From Butyricimonas paravirosa (lineage in GTDB: Bacteria > Bacteroidota > Bacteroidia > Bacteroidales > Marinifilaceae): a DNA stretch of 64,000 bases. Below, in pieces: positions 1-8,650 of the stretch. Each line of letters opens with the position of its first letter. Within the stretch, counting starts at the first letter, position 1. The stretch covers positions 3,534,001 through 3,598,000 of the forward strand of contig NZ_CP043839.1 in assembly GCF_032878955.1 (NCBI RefSeq). Direction: 5' to 3'. Both the position numbers and the translations under genes were made by a program. Under the pieces are notes generated by a model. The model saw only the letters and a program-made list of their open reading frames with translations, searched no databases and had not been told where the DNA came from.

Positions 1-1
1 C

Positions 2-604
2 AAGGAAGTCACGACGACAGATTTCTTTGAATTCTGGATATCCGGTAGTCGTACGGAGGCAGTTCAGTTGAATGTGGAAAAAGTGACCGGGAAATTCAGC
101 CTCACGGTTGTGGCTGCCGTGGATGATTTGGATTTACCCAATTTGAAAGAAGTTGACGGGGAGTTCGGTTTTTACATTCAAGGACGCTCCCGGGTAAATC
201 TACCGAAACTGACAAAAATCGGTTCGTTAAGTGCTGGACATTGCTGTAACATGGAGTTGCTGTCACTGCCTGCGCTGGAAACGGTGAAAGGTGATTTCAA
301 TATTAGGGCGAATGACTCTTATGGTGGTCATTTGGATGGTATCTATGCGCCGGCATTGAGGTCTATCGGGGGAAAGTTGACGTTGAACGCATGGACGACG
401 AGAACAGCCTCTTTGGAATACGTCAATTTTCCGGTACTCGTGTCGGCGTCTGCTGTGGAGATTAAGACGAATGTGGGGTTATTCGACTTCTCCGGCTTGA
501 AAAGCGTGATCCCGGTACTGACTTCCGACAAGTGGATCGTGTCGGGTAACGGGTATAATCCCCAGTATCAAGATATGGTTAATGGAAACTGGAAAAAGGA
601 ATAG
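2..604 (+). CDS. LRR/receptor-L-domain-like surface protein, 3' fragment
   Basis: The reading frame is open from the left edge (frame 2) to the TAG at 602-604, so this is the C-terminal part of a longer protein whose start lies outside the window. A TTG at 68 is in frame but the coding sense continues upstream, so it is not a real start. The fragment consists of irregular repeats of the form LPxLxxVxGxFxI, as in leucine-rich or receptor-L-domain beta-solenoids that are common in Bacteroidota surface proteins. A terminator hairpin follows, so it is not co-transcribed with the B12 uptake genes downstream. Function and ligand cannot be told from the fragment. Confidence 0.7.
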   Translation, partial: KEVTTTDFFEFWISGSRTEAVQLNVEKVTGKFSLTVVAAVDDLDLPNLKEVDGEFGFYIQGRSRVNLPKLTKIGSLSAGHCCNMELLSLPALETVKGDFNIRANDSYGGHLDGIYAPALRSIGGKLTLNAWTTRTASLEYVNFPVLVSASAVEIKTNVGLFDFSGLKSVIPVLTSDKWIVSGNGYNPQYQDMVNGNWKKE

Positions 605-630
605 TTTATTTCTGTGAGATGGTAAACGTA

Positions 631-669
631 CTGGGTCTGCAAATCAAAATATGTGCTTTGCAGACCTAG
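631..669 (+). terminator. Intrinsic terminator-like hairpin
   Basis: A 13-bp stem with one G-T pair (arms 631-643 and 657-669) lies about 30 bases after the stop codon of the upstream fragment and is followed by a T-rich stretch. It probably isolates that gene from the riboswitch-controlled operon. Confidence 0.7.
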
Positions 670-763
670 TTGTATGTTTATGTGTTAGATTATCAGTATT
701 TTGTTTTGTGAAATAAAGAGTGAAAAATAGTGTCATAAACTTCTACTGTCTTTATATTTTATA

Positions 764-771
764 TATTTTTG
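764..771 (+). promoter_or_regulatory. Bacteroidota -7 promoter box for btuB1 leader
   Basis: TATTTTTG matches the Bacteroidota primary sigma -7 consensus TANNTTTG. It ends nine bases before the P1 stem of the cobalamin riboswitch, so transcription would start almost at the riboswitch. No clear -33 TTG was seen at normal spacing. Confidence 0.65.
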
Positions 772-779
772 CAACGATT

Positions 780-950
780 TTGGTGTCACACCTCGTTTCG
801 GGCGTGTGGTGAAAAGGGAATCAGGTGCAAATCCTGAACAGACCCGCTGCTGTAAGCTCCGCCAAAGTCCGTGAACAAGACTCACATCCACTGTTTCGAC
901 ACGAAATGGGAAGGGCGTTCAAGGACGGAGCAAGTCAGAAGACCTGCCAA
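780..950 (+). promoter_or_regulatory. Cobalamin riboswitch 1 (upstream of btuB1 operon)
   Basis: All hallmarks of a class-I cobalamin riboswitch are readable. GGGAATC is followed by the GGTGCAAATCC arm and the CCGCTGCTGTAA core around 817-855. The second conserved block has CCACTG near 889, GGGAAGG near 908 and AAGTCAGAAGACCTGCC at 932-948. TTGG (780-783) can pair with CCAA (947-950) to close P1. The family normally represses downstream genes when adenosylcobalamin binds. The next gene is a BtuB-like receptor 155 bases downstream, the classic target. Confidence 0.96.
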
Positions 951-1104
951 GATCATGAGTTCGTAACTCTCTGGGACTAGAGTTCGCGAGGTGCAAGAAA
1001 AATAAATCTTTCTTGGATTAATGATTTGGTCCAAGGTGATTGCAAATGAAGGCGATCGCCGGAAATGGAATGATCGGATTTGTTATCGTTTAATGGCAGA
1101 GTAA

Positions 1105-3111
1105 ATGAAATTAATCGTTTTTGGTGTAATTTTATGGTGTTCCTTGTTTGGGAATTATTTGTGGGCACAAAAAGTGGACACGACAAAGGTGTACAATATT
1201 GATGAGGTTGTTGTTGCCGCCAAGCGGGTTCAGAAGGAGGTGATTCCGGTTCAAACGATGGAAGGTCCGGTGTTGCAAAGGTTGACAGTACATTCCGTTG
1301 CGGATGCTTTGCGTTATTTTTCGGGGGTGCAGATCAAGGATTACGGGGGAATCGGGGGCTTGAAGACCGTGAATATCCGGGCGATGGGGACCCAACACGT
1401 GGGGGTGTTTTATGATGGTATCGAGTTGGGAAACGCACAGAACGGGACCGTGGATCTGGGACGTTTTTCACTGGATAACATGGAGGCGATCTCTTTGTAT
1501 AACGGGCAGCGGAGTGCCATATTCCAGTCTGCCAAAGATTTTGGCTCGGCCGGGTCTATTTATATGACAAGCCGTACACCTAGATTTACAGACGGGAAGA
1601 AATATAACGCGAAGGTTACTTTTAAAACGGGATCTTTCGGGGTGGCGAATCCATCGGTGTTGTTTGAACATCGGTTGGGGGAACACGTGAGCGGGGCTTT
1701 TAGTTCGGAGTATATGTACACGACAGGAAAGTATAAGTTTAGCTACAAAAAAAAGAATGGTTACGATACGACTGAGGTTCGTAAGAACGGGGATGTTCGT
1801 GCTTTGCGGGCAGAGTATGGTGTGTTTGGCCGGATGAATGACGGGGAGTGGAAGGCTAAGGCATATTTTTATGATTCCGAAAGAGGTTATCCCGGCGCAT
1901 CGGTACGGGAAGAGCCGGGAAAGTTCAAGCATCAGGATCGTCAATGGGATTCTAATTTTTTCCTTCAAGGTTCTTTTTTGAGGCATTTTAGTGGTTATAG
2001 TTTACAGATGAACGCGAAGTATGCCTATGATTATTTGCATTATCTTTCCGATCCCCGGTTGGACGTGAGTACGATGTACGTGAATAATCATTTCCGGCAA
2101 CACGAAATTTATGTTTCGTCAGCCAATATGTTTGCCATTTTGCCTTTTTGGAACGTGGATGTGTCCGTGGATTTTCAGTGGAACAAGCTGAATGCAGATT
2201 TGGTGGATTTTGTCTATCCGACCCGTTACACGACTTTAGGGGCCGTGGCGACGGCCTTGCATTTTGACCGTTTTAAATTTCAGGCAAGCGTGTTGGGGAC
2301 TTTCGTGCATGAGCGGACGAAGGTGGCGAATGGGGCAGCGGATGATATGCAGGAATATACACCCACGGTCGTGATGGCGTGGCAACCGTTCCGTGTGGCG
2401 GATTTTAACGTGAGGGCTTTTTATAAGCGAGTGTTCCGAATGCCGACGTTGAATGATTTGTATTATACTTTTATCGGGAATATAAATCTGGAACCGGAGT
2501 ACACGAACCAGTATAACGTGGGAGTGACTTATAATCGCAACTTTGATAAAGGGGTGTTGCTGGGGCTGGACGTACAGGTGGATGCCTACTATAACGAGGT
2601 GTCGGATAAGATTATTGCCATGCCGACTTCCAATCAGTTTCGCTGGACGATGGTGAATCTGGGAGAGGTGGAAATTCGAGGGGTTGATGTCGCCGTGCAG
2701 AGTAACTGGAGGTTCTGTCAACATTGGTTGTTGGATGCCCGGGTGAATTACACATACCAGAAGGCTCAGGATTTCACGAAGAAGGAGAGTACGTATTACG
2801 GGGACCAGATTCCGTATATCCCTTGGCATAGCGGTTCGTTGATTCTGAACGGGACGTACAAGAGTTGGTTTTTGAATTATAGTTTTATATACACAGGGAA
2901 GCGTTACGAGGCGAGCGCGAATATCCCGGAGAATAGGGCTAAAGAGTGGTATACGAGTGATTTCTCGTTATCCAAGAATTTCTCGTGGCGAAAGACTGTA
3001 ATTCGACTGACGGCGGAGGTGAATAATATTTTTAACCAGCAGTACGAGGTGGTACAGTGTTACCCGATGCCGGGGACGAACGTGAAGTTTATTATCAACA
3101 TAGAAATTTAG
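1105..3111 (+). CDS. btuB: TonB-dependent outer-membrane receptor, BtuB-like (B12 uptake)
   Basis: The 668-residue protein starts with a signal peptide (cleavage around the WAQ at residues 20-22). A TonB-box-like DEVVVAAKR segment and a plug domain follow (about residues 30-150, with NIRAMGT and GVFYDGIELG). The remainder is a 22-strand barrel-type region rich in alternating aromatic residues, and length fits the family. Coupling to TonB would drive cobalamin import across the outer membrane. The assignment to cobalamin rests on the riboswitch directly upstream and on the beta-propeller lipoprotein that follows 11 bases downstream, the arrangement known for Bacteroides BtuB-BtuG. The protein ends in Ile rather than the usual terminal Phe. 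Confidence 0.88.
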   Translation: MKLIVFGVILWCSLFGNYLWAQKVDTTKVYNIDEVVVAAKRVQKEVIPVQTMEGPVLQRLTVHSVADALRYFSGVQIKDYGGIGGLKTVNIRAMGTQHVGVFYDGIELGNAQNGTVDLGRFSLDNMEAISLYNGQRSAIFQSAKDFGSAGSIYMTSRTPRFTDGKKYNAKVTFKTGSFGVANPSVLFEHRLGEHVSGAFSSEYMYTTGKYKFSYKKKNGYDTTEVRKNGDVRALRAEYGVFGRMNDGEWKAKAYFYDSERGYPGASVREEPGKFKHQDRQWDSNFFLQGSFLRHFSGYSLQMNAKYAYDYLHYLSDPRLDVSTMYVNNHFRQHEIYVSSANMFAILPFWNVDVSVDFQWNKLNADLVDFVYPTRYTTLGAVATALHFDRFKFQASVLGTFVHERTKVANGAADDMQEYTPTVVMAWQPFRVADFNVRAFYKRVFRMPTLNDLYYTFIGNINLEPEYTNQYNVGVTYNRNFDKGVLLGLDVQVDAYYNEVSDKIIAMPTSNQFRWTMVNLGEVEIRGVDVAVQSNWRFCQHWLLDARVNYTYQKAQDFTKKESTYYGDQIPYIPWHSGSLILNGTYKSWFLNYSFIYTGKRYEASANIPENRAKEWYTSDFSLSKNFSWRKTVIRLTAEVNNIFNQQYEVVQCYPMPGTNVKFIINIEI

Positions 3112-3122
3112 ATAAAGATCGA

Positions 3123-4316
3123 ATGATGTATTGTGAAAATCGAATGAAATTAGGTATGTTAATGTTCCTCGCGTTGGGAATGTTATTGTTTTTTTCTTGC
3201 CGGAATGATGATGATGAAATTATTCCGTCCGTAATAACGAAGGTTACCCCGAGCGATTCGGTGCCGGGGCCTGTAAAAGGTTTTTTCCTGTTGAACGAGG
3301 GGAATATGGGAAGTAATAAGGCCACGTTGGATTATTTTGATTATGCTTCCGGAGAGTATCATAAGAATATATTCGCAGAGCGGAACCCGAGCGTGGTAAA
3401 GGAGCTGGGAGACGTGGGGAATGATATTCAGATTTACGGGAATAAGTTGTACGCGGTGATTAATTGTTCTCACTTGCTCGAGGTGATGGATGTGAACACG
3501 GCTAAGGAAATTACGAAGATCACGGTAACGAATTGTCGTTATATTGTTTTTCATGAGGGATTCGCTTATGTCAGTTCGTATGCCGGACCGGTACAGATAG
3601 ATCCGAATGCCCGTTTGGGTGAGGTGGTGAAGATTGACACGGCCACGCTGAAAGTCGTGGGGAGTTGTACCGTGGGGTACCAACCGGAAGAGATGGTGAT
3701 TGTCGGGAATAAGTTATATGTTGCAAACTCTGGAGGATATCGTGTGCCTAACTACGATAATACGGTGTCCGTGATTGACTTGGAAACGTTTAAGGAAACG
3801 AAGAAAATCACGGTGGCGATTAATCTACATCGTATGCGTGTTGACCAAAATGGACTGATTTACGTGACTTCCCGCGGGGATTATTATAACGTACATTCAA
3901 ATACTTACGTGATAAATGCGAAGAATGATCTCGTGGAAGGATCTTTGAATTTTCCGGCGAGCGAACTTTATTTGTGTGGCGATTCGCTTTATTCTTACAG
4001 CACGGAGTATAGTAAGATTACGAGTAAGTGGACGGTCAATTACACGATTTATGACACGAAGGCGAAACGTATTGTCTCTCGGAATTTTATCAAGGACGGA
4101 ACCGAGAAGTCTATCGTGACTCCTTACGCTTTGGCGGTAAATCCGGAAACAGGCGAGATATTTGTGGGCGATGCCGGGGATTATGTTACCCCGGGGAGGT
4201 TGTACTGTTTCGGGCCTGACGGGAAGAAGAAATGGGATGTGCAAACGGGAGATATTCCTGCTCACATTGTGTTTACGACAAGGCCTTTACAGGAGAAAGA
4301 CGGGGAGGAAGGATAA
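3123..4316 (+). CDS. Surface beta-propeller lipoprotein, BtuG-like
   Basis: This is a lipoprotein: hydrophobic signal followed by LFFSC and then the acidic stretch RNDDDE, which resembles the Bacteroidota lipoprotein export signal for surface display. The body contains repeated blades of YVASYA-type and VVxIDxxTxKVV-type strands, as in YncE/DUF5074 seven-bladed propellers. BtuG of Bacteroides is such a protein and captures cobalamin for BtuB. I place the start at the ATG pair 3123/3126, just after the btuB1 stop (3144 is also possible). An upstream in-frame start at 3057 would overlap btuB1 and spoil the signal peptide. Role as the B12-capturing partner is inferred from family and position. 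Confidence 0.82.
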   Translation: MMYCENRMKLGMLMFLALGMLLFFSCRNDDDEIIPSVITKVTPSDSVPGPVKGFFLLNEGNMGSNKATLDYFDYASGEYHKNIFAERNPSVVKELGDVGNDIQIYGNKLYAVINCSHLLEVMDVNTAKEITKITVTNCRYIVFHEGFAYVSSYAGPVQIDPNARLGEVVKIDTATLKVVGSCTVGYQPEEMVIVGNKLYVANSGGYRVPNYDNTVSVIDLETFKETKKITVAINLHRMRVDQNGLIYVTSRGDYYNVHSNTYVINAKNDLVEGSLNFPASELYLCGDSLYSYSTEYSKITSKWTVNYTIYDTKAKRIVSRNFIKDGTEKSIVTPYALAVNPETGEIFVGDAGDYVTPGRLYCFGPDGKKKWDVQTGDIPAHIVFTTRPLQEKDGEEG

Positions 4317-4408
4317 ATACTCGTTTTTTGGGTGTGAACAGAATTGAGTAATTCCTGCTTGCACAATCGTAATTGATGGAAAATGTAAAAAACAAATAAT
4401 ATAAGATT

Positions 4409-5824
4409 ATGAGAAAAAGTTTGTATGCGAGCGTGATCCTATTTGTGTTAGGGATAGGAGCCTGCTCGGATGATGATGATGTGCAAGGTGGTGGAGATGA
4501 TGAGTATGGATACGATGACGGGGCCGTGTTGGCTGATGACGCTATACCCCAGACAATCCCTCATCAGAGTTATTTTATCGCAAACGAGGATTGGTTCGGG
4601 CATGAGATGGGCAGTTGCAACCGGTTTTACCCGGAGAAGGATACGATCGTCTATCGTTGTTTCCGGAAGGCTAACCCGGGGAAGACATTAGGGGTAACTA
4701 CTCAATTTGCAATGAATTGGGGTGGATATATTTATTTCATGTCGAAGCAGGCACCGCGTTTGGTAATAGCGGATGCGGAGACATTAGAGGAGAAAATATC
4801 GTTTAACGTGATCGATGGAGACGGGCGAGGTTGCCTGGGTGTGGACGTGAAGACGGTGTACGTGGCGACGACGAATGGGATCCGTATTTTCCGGGTGAAT
4901 AAATGGGCTTTTGGTGGATTCGTGAAGGGGACTTCGAGTGCCACAGGCGATTTGTATGAAGGACAGATCGGTGATATGGTTCGTGCCGGGGATTATGTGT
5001 TTGCCGCTTTACAAGGTAAAGGGGTTTTGGTCATCGATCCGGTGGCTCATGAGGTGAAGAAGGTGATAGAGGTAGAGATGCCTGGGGCGTTGTGTGTGGA
5101 TAAAGAGGGCTACCTGTGGACTTCAGCAAAAGAGAAGGAGTTATGGCGGATTGATCCTTACACGTGTGAAATCGTGAAACAGTTGAAGGTGGCAAAGGCC
5201 CCGTCTGTTGGTTGGGGAGCTTGGAGGCCGAGTTCTTTGTGTGCCAGTACGCAAAAAAACGTGATTTATTGGAATATCGGAACAGCGGGTATTGCTGGAA
5301 GTACGGGAAATCAGGAGTATCGTTATGATATTGACAAGGACGAGATGGGACCGATAAATGGTGTGAGTGGTTATGGGGTGTCACGCGTGGAGACGTTGAT
5401 AGATGTTATCGTGAATTGTGGGGGAGGGACATATGACGGAACGACAGGTGAGCAAGTGAGCAGCATGAAGATTTTGGGAGGTTTGACGAATGAAAATGCG
5501 TCCTATGCTTATTTTTTCCCGTCCATCCCATTTTTTGAGGATACGAACGAGCCTCACGTGCTGGTGAACCAGATCATTTTGAAGCCAGGTGAGGAGAAGA
5601 AGATTTGTTTGAGTGATCAGGTGTATGATGCGGATAACACTTCTGTATCTATTTTGAAAGATTTGATTTTTAACGAGAAGCAAAAATTGGTGACTTACCG
5701 GGTGGAACGTGACACGTTGTATTTGAAGGCCGGAAGTGTTCCCGGTAGCACGAAGTTTATTTTTAATGTTTGTTCTAACGGGAGGGAGAATGAAAAGAGC
5801 GTTCGTGTTGATGTACGGGAGTAA
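4409..5824 (+). CDS. Surface lipoprotein with YncE/DUF5074-like beta-propeller
   Basis: A 471-residue lipoprotein. The lipobox ends in GIGAC at residue 19 and is followed by SDDDD, a surface-export-type acidic tail. The central part has propeller-like strands (YFMSKQAPRLVIADAETLEEK, VYVATTNGIRIFRV, VLVIDPVAHEVKKVIE, LWRIDPYTCEIVK). The C-terminal about 100 residues look like an Ig-like beta domain. It is the third gene of the riboswitch-1 operon, 92 bases after the preceding propeller gene. It is diverged from its neighbour and may be a second substrate-capture protein. Its ligand is not known, and the B12 link comes only from context. Confidence 0.75.
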   Translation: MRKSLYASVILFVLGIGACSDDDDVQGGGDDEYGYDDGAVLADDAIPQTIPHQSYFIANEDWFGHEMGSCNRFYPEKDTIVYRCFRKANPGKTLGVTTQFAMNWGGYIYFMSKQAPRLVIADAETLEEKISFNVIDGDGRGCLGVDVKTVYVATTNGIRIFRVNKWAFGGFVKGTSSATGDLYEGQIGDMVRAGDYVFAALQGKGVLVIDPVAHEVKKVIEVEMPGALCVDKEGYLWTSAKEKELWRIDPYTCEIVKQLKVAKAPSVGWGAWRPSSLCASTQKNVIYWNIGTAGIAGSTGNQEYRYDIDKDEMGPINGVSGYGVSRVETLIDVIVNCGGGTYDGTTGEQVSSMKILGGLTNENASYAYFFPSIPFFEDTNEPHVLVNQIILKPGEEKKICLSDQVYDADNTSVSILKDLIFNEKQKLVTYRVERDTLYLKAGSVPGSTKFIFNVCSNGRENEKSVRVDVRE

Positions 5825-5848
5825 CGAGGTAAAAATAGGATAAAAGAT

Positions 5849-7255
5849 ATGAAGAAATTTTTGAATTATATGGTATGTTGTGTTCTCGTGCTTGCGCTTA
5901 CTGCTTGCGAGGATGATGACGTGATCAGCGAGTTAGTGCTTGCCGGTTCCGAGTTACAGTTGTACGAGGGAGAGACGGGTGAGGTTGAGATTACTTCAGG
6001 GAACGGTAAGTACGTGATTGATGTGGCTCAACCCACTGTGGCGGAAGCGATTGTGGAAGACGGTAAGGTCGTTGTGAAGGCGTTAAAGTATGGTTTCACG
6101 ACGTTGACTATTTCCGACGGAGCTGGCGAATCGGCTAGTTTTGATTTGAGCGTGTTGGGGTATTTCGATATAGAATTGAGTAGTCACGAGGTGGAGGATT
6201 TTCAGAATGGTCGGGTGATGACCGTAAATATCGTGGAGGGTAACGGGGAGTACTCGATCAAGTCGGCAGATGAGTCAATAGCTACTGCCGTGGTAGAAAA
6301 GGATAGTATTATCGTGATCAAAACGGGGAATCCGGGAGAGACTGTTGTAACCCTCACGGATAAAGGGGGAAAACAGGACACGGTGCATGTCATTTCGACC
6401 GAGATTGTTAAGTTGATTCCGTATAAAGAGGATGTGTTTCACATTTATTCTGTGTCGGGTAGGATACAATTGAAGATAGAGCAGGGGAATGGTAATTATA
6501 TAGCAACTTCTTCTGATGAGTCTGTCGTTAGTGTGGCAGAGGGAACGCAGAACACGATCGCTTTGATGCTTGAACCGAAGAAGGTGGGCACGGCGATATT
6601 GACGATAACGGATCAATGTGGTGAGACGGGGGTTTTGAAAGTGGAGGTACACTGGCCGGTGTTTAAGACGGATGATCCGTACGTCTATTTTTATGGAACA
6701 AATGCGGTGGAGAAGTCTATTTATTTGTCCGGGAACGATGAATATGAGGTTGTTGGAGATTCGAAGCCGGGAGTGGTGACGACGAGTTTCTTGTATGGTT
6801 CTTTGGTTATGAAACCACAAGGGCTAGGCCGGACGACGTTAACGCTCAAGGATCGCTCAGAGCAAACTATTGATGTCGTGGTAACAGTAAAGGATTTCCT
6901 GACAGAAGCGGACGTGTTGGCTGATGATCGGGTGCGGGCAGAGTTACCTAGCGAGAATGTGTGTTACGTGAAAGGGGAATGGCCGACGGGTACATTCTCG
7001 GCCACGGAGGAAGATGGTGAAGTTTCTATTCAATGGATTCCGGATGGTTCGATGAAAAATCGTCCGACGCAGTTGAAGTTCAATGGAGGATCGGAACCCG
7101 GGGAAAAGGAATTCGTATCGGCTCGTCATTCTTTTTCGACTTTCACGAAGGCGAACGTGACTGATGTGAAGGTGTTGAAGAAGGATGGGAAGAAGATTTG
7201 GGTATCTTGTATTGTGAAAGGTAAATTGGCGACTTGGGTAGGAGAGCTTGAATAG
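5849..7255 (+). CDS. Surface lipoprotein with repeated Ig-like (BIG2-type) domains
   Basis: A 468-residue lipoprotein with lipobox LTAC (Cys20) followed by EDDD. The body is built from four or so repeats of about 80 residues. Each contains a V-xGNGxYxV turn, an S/A-x-x-E-A/S block and a GxxxxTLTDxGG ending, the pattern of bacterial Ig-like group 2 repeats. Such repeats usually form a stalk that holds a binding module away from the surface. It sits 24 bases after the propeller lipoprotein in the riboswitch-1 operon. No catalytic motif was seen. A structural or adhesive role in B12 capture is inference. Confidence 0.75.
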   Translation: MKKFLNYMVCCVLVLALTACEDDDVISELVLAGSELQLYEGETGEVEITSGNGKYVIDVAQPTVAEAIVEDGKVVVKALKYGFTTLTISDGAGESASFDLSVLGYFDIELSSHEVEDFQNGRVMTVNIVEGNGEYSIKSADESIATAVVEKDSIIVIKTGNPGETVVTLTDKGGKQDTVHVISTEIVKLIPYKEDVFHIYSVSGRIQLKIEQGNGNYIATSSDESVVSVAEGTQNTIALMLEPKKVGTAILTITDQCGETGVLKVEVHWPVFKTDDPYVYFYGTNAVEKSIYLSGNDEYEVVGDSKPGVVTTSFLYGSLVMKPQGLGRTTLTLKDRSEQTIDVVVTVKDFLTEADVLADDRVRAELPSENVCYVKGEWPTGTFSATEEDGEVSIQWIPDGSMKNRPTQLKFNGGSEPGEKEFVSARHSFSTFTKANVTDVKVLKKDGKKIWVSCIVKGKLATWVGELE

Positions 7256-7280
7256 TGTAAACGGATAATGATGATGGACT

Positions 7281-8648
7281 ATGAAAAATAGATATTTTAA
7301 GTTGTTTTTGATGTTGGTGTTAGCCGGATGTTTTGTCGGATGTTCGGATGACGATGATGACGTGATACCGGAATGGTTGCCTGTCGGGACAGAGCCCGTG
7401 TTTAAGGGTGGGATCGAGGTGGATGTCGAGAACACTGTTTTTAAACGGGAGTTTGAGGAAGGGGATATGATTGGTATTTTTGCCGTGGAGCGGGACGATC
7501 ATAACCGGGTTGCTTACCCGAAGGCCGAGGGGAATTACGTGAATAATGCCCGTTGGGTGATGCGGAACGGGAAGTGGGTGCCTGCACGGGAACGGGATTC
7601 TATTCATTTTGCTGGAAAACCATTGGATATTTACGCTTATTACCCGTATGATGTGGAGAATGTTGACCCGACACGGATGGAGGTTGTCGTTCCACAGGAG
7701 CATCGGTTGGATTTGTTGACCGCCCGGGGGGTGTTTAGTGAGGATGACTCCGTGGAGTTGACTTTCCGACATAAATTTGCTTTGTTGCGGGCCAGGGTGT
7801 TACCTAACGGAATCGGGGCCATGCCCAGTGATTTGATGACGGCACGGGTGTATTTCGTGGGTAAGGAAGGTTATTTGAATTTGAGCGTGGCGGATCCGAG
7901 AAATGAGATGGTGTTTGATTACCCGGAGAAATGTTACACGGAAGTTCCCCAGGCGGAGATTCCGGAAGGGGCAACTTACCGGGAGTTCGATGTTTTTGTT
8001 CCTGTTCAGACGTTGGTAAAGGGCAATCGTCTTTTTCAGTTTACCCAGTGTGGAGGCGTTGTGAATCACGTGCTTGAGGAGAATTTGGTGATGAAAGGGG
8101 TGATGGATATGGAAATCTTGTTACAAGCGGATATTGACACGGAGCATGTTTATCAGGTGGGGGACGTGTACCCGAGTACGGGTTTTCCGGCCGGAATCGT
8201 GATCAAGGTGACTGACGGGGGTAAACACGGGACGATTGCCGCGTTGAGTGGTTTTTCACGCACGTGGGGTACGAAGGAAATTACGGGTGCCACGAACGAG
8301 GAGGACGGACGTGAGAATCACAAGGCCGTGGAGGCGTACGATCCCGAGTGGGAGAGTCATTTTCCCGCTTTTGCTGCTTGCCGGGAATTGGGTGAGGGAT
8401 GGTATCTTGGGGCTAAACAAGAGTATATAACTCTTTTTAATTTCTACAAGGAGAATAAGACGGATGTGAACGCTTTGTTCCGGAGCTGGGGAATGGGATC
8501 TCCTTCTTTTGGGGGGCTGAGTTCAACTGAGAATACTGCGAATCCTAAAAATTACGTTTGGAATATTTCGTTGCCGGGTTCTTCCGTATCAATAAGTCAG
8601 GTGACTAAAAGTGCCACGGCAAAGATTTCCCCGTTGTGTAGATTTTAG
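7281..8648 (+). CDS. Fimbrillin-like lipoprotein with C-terminal DUF1566-type module
   Basis: A 455-residue lipoprotein with FVGC (Cys21) followed by SDDDDD. Residues about 40-270 resemble the fimbrillin (Mfa/FimA-like) fold of Bacteroidota: F..GD.IGIFAV, the LDIYAYYPY block, and a FRHKFALLRARV segment. Residues about 290-455 resemble Lcl/DUF1566-type modules, with a CRELGEGWYLGAKQEY motif and GGLSSTEN. Fimbrillins normally polymerise into surface filaments, whereas the fused C-terminal module suggests a ligand-recognising tip. Its place in a cobalamin-riboswitch operon (26 bases after the Ig-repeat gene, 2 bases before the next) is unusual. Function unknown. Confidence 0.72.
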   Translation: MKNRYFKLFLMLVLAGCFVGCSDDDDDVIPEWLPVGTEPVFKGGIEVDVENTVFKREFEEGDMIGIFAVERDDHNRVAYPKAEGNYVNNARWVMRNGKWVPARERDSIHFAGKPLDIYAYYPYDVENVDPTRMEVVVPQEHRLDLLTARGVFSEDDSVELTFRHKFALLRARVLPNGIGAMPSDLMTARVYFVGKEGYLNLSVADPRNEMVFDYPEKCYTEVPQAEIPEGATYREFDVFVPVQTLVKGNRLFQFTQCGGVVNHVLEENLVMKGVMDMEILLQADIDTEHVYQVGDVYPSTGFPAGIVIKVTDGGKHGTIAALSGFSRTWGTKEITGATNEEDGRENHKAVEAYDPEWESHFPAFAACRELGEGWYLGAKQEYITLFNFYKENKTDVNALFRSWGMGSPSFGGLSSTENTANPKNYVWNISLPGSSVSISQVTKSATAKISPLCRF

Positions 8649-8650
8649 AT

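Noticed and set aside
3057..3122. Longer N-terminus for the BtuG-like protein
   Set aside because: Would overlap the btuB1 coding end and put a charged leader before the lipoprotein signal peptide.
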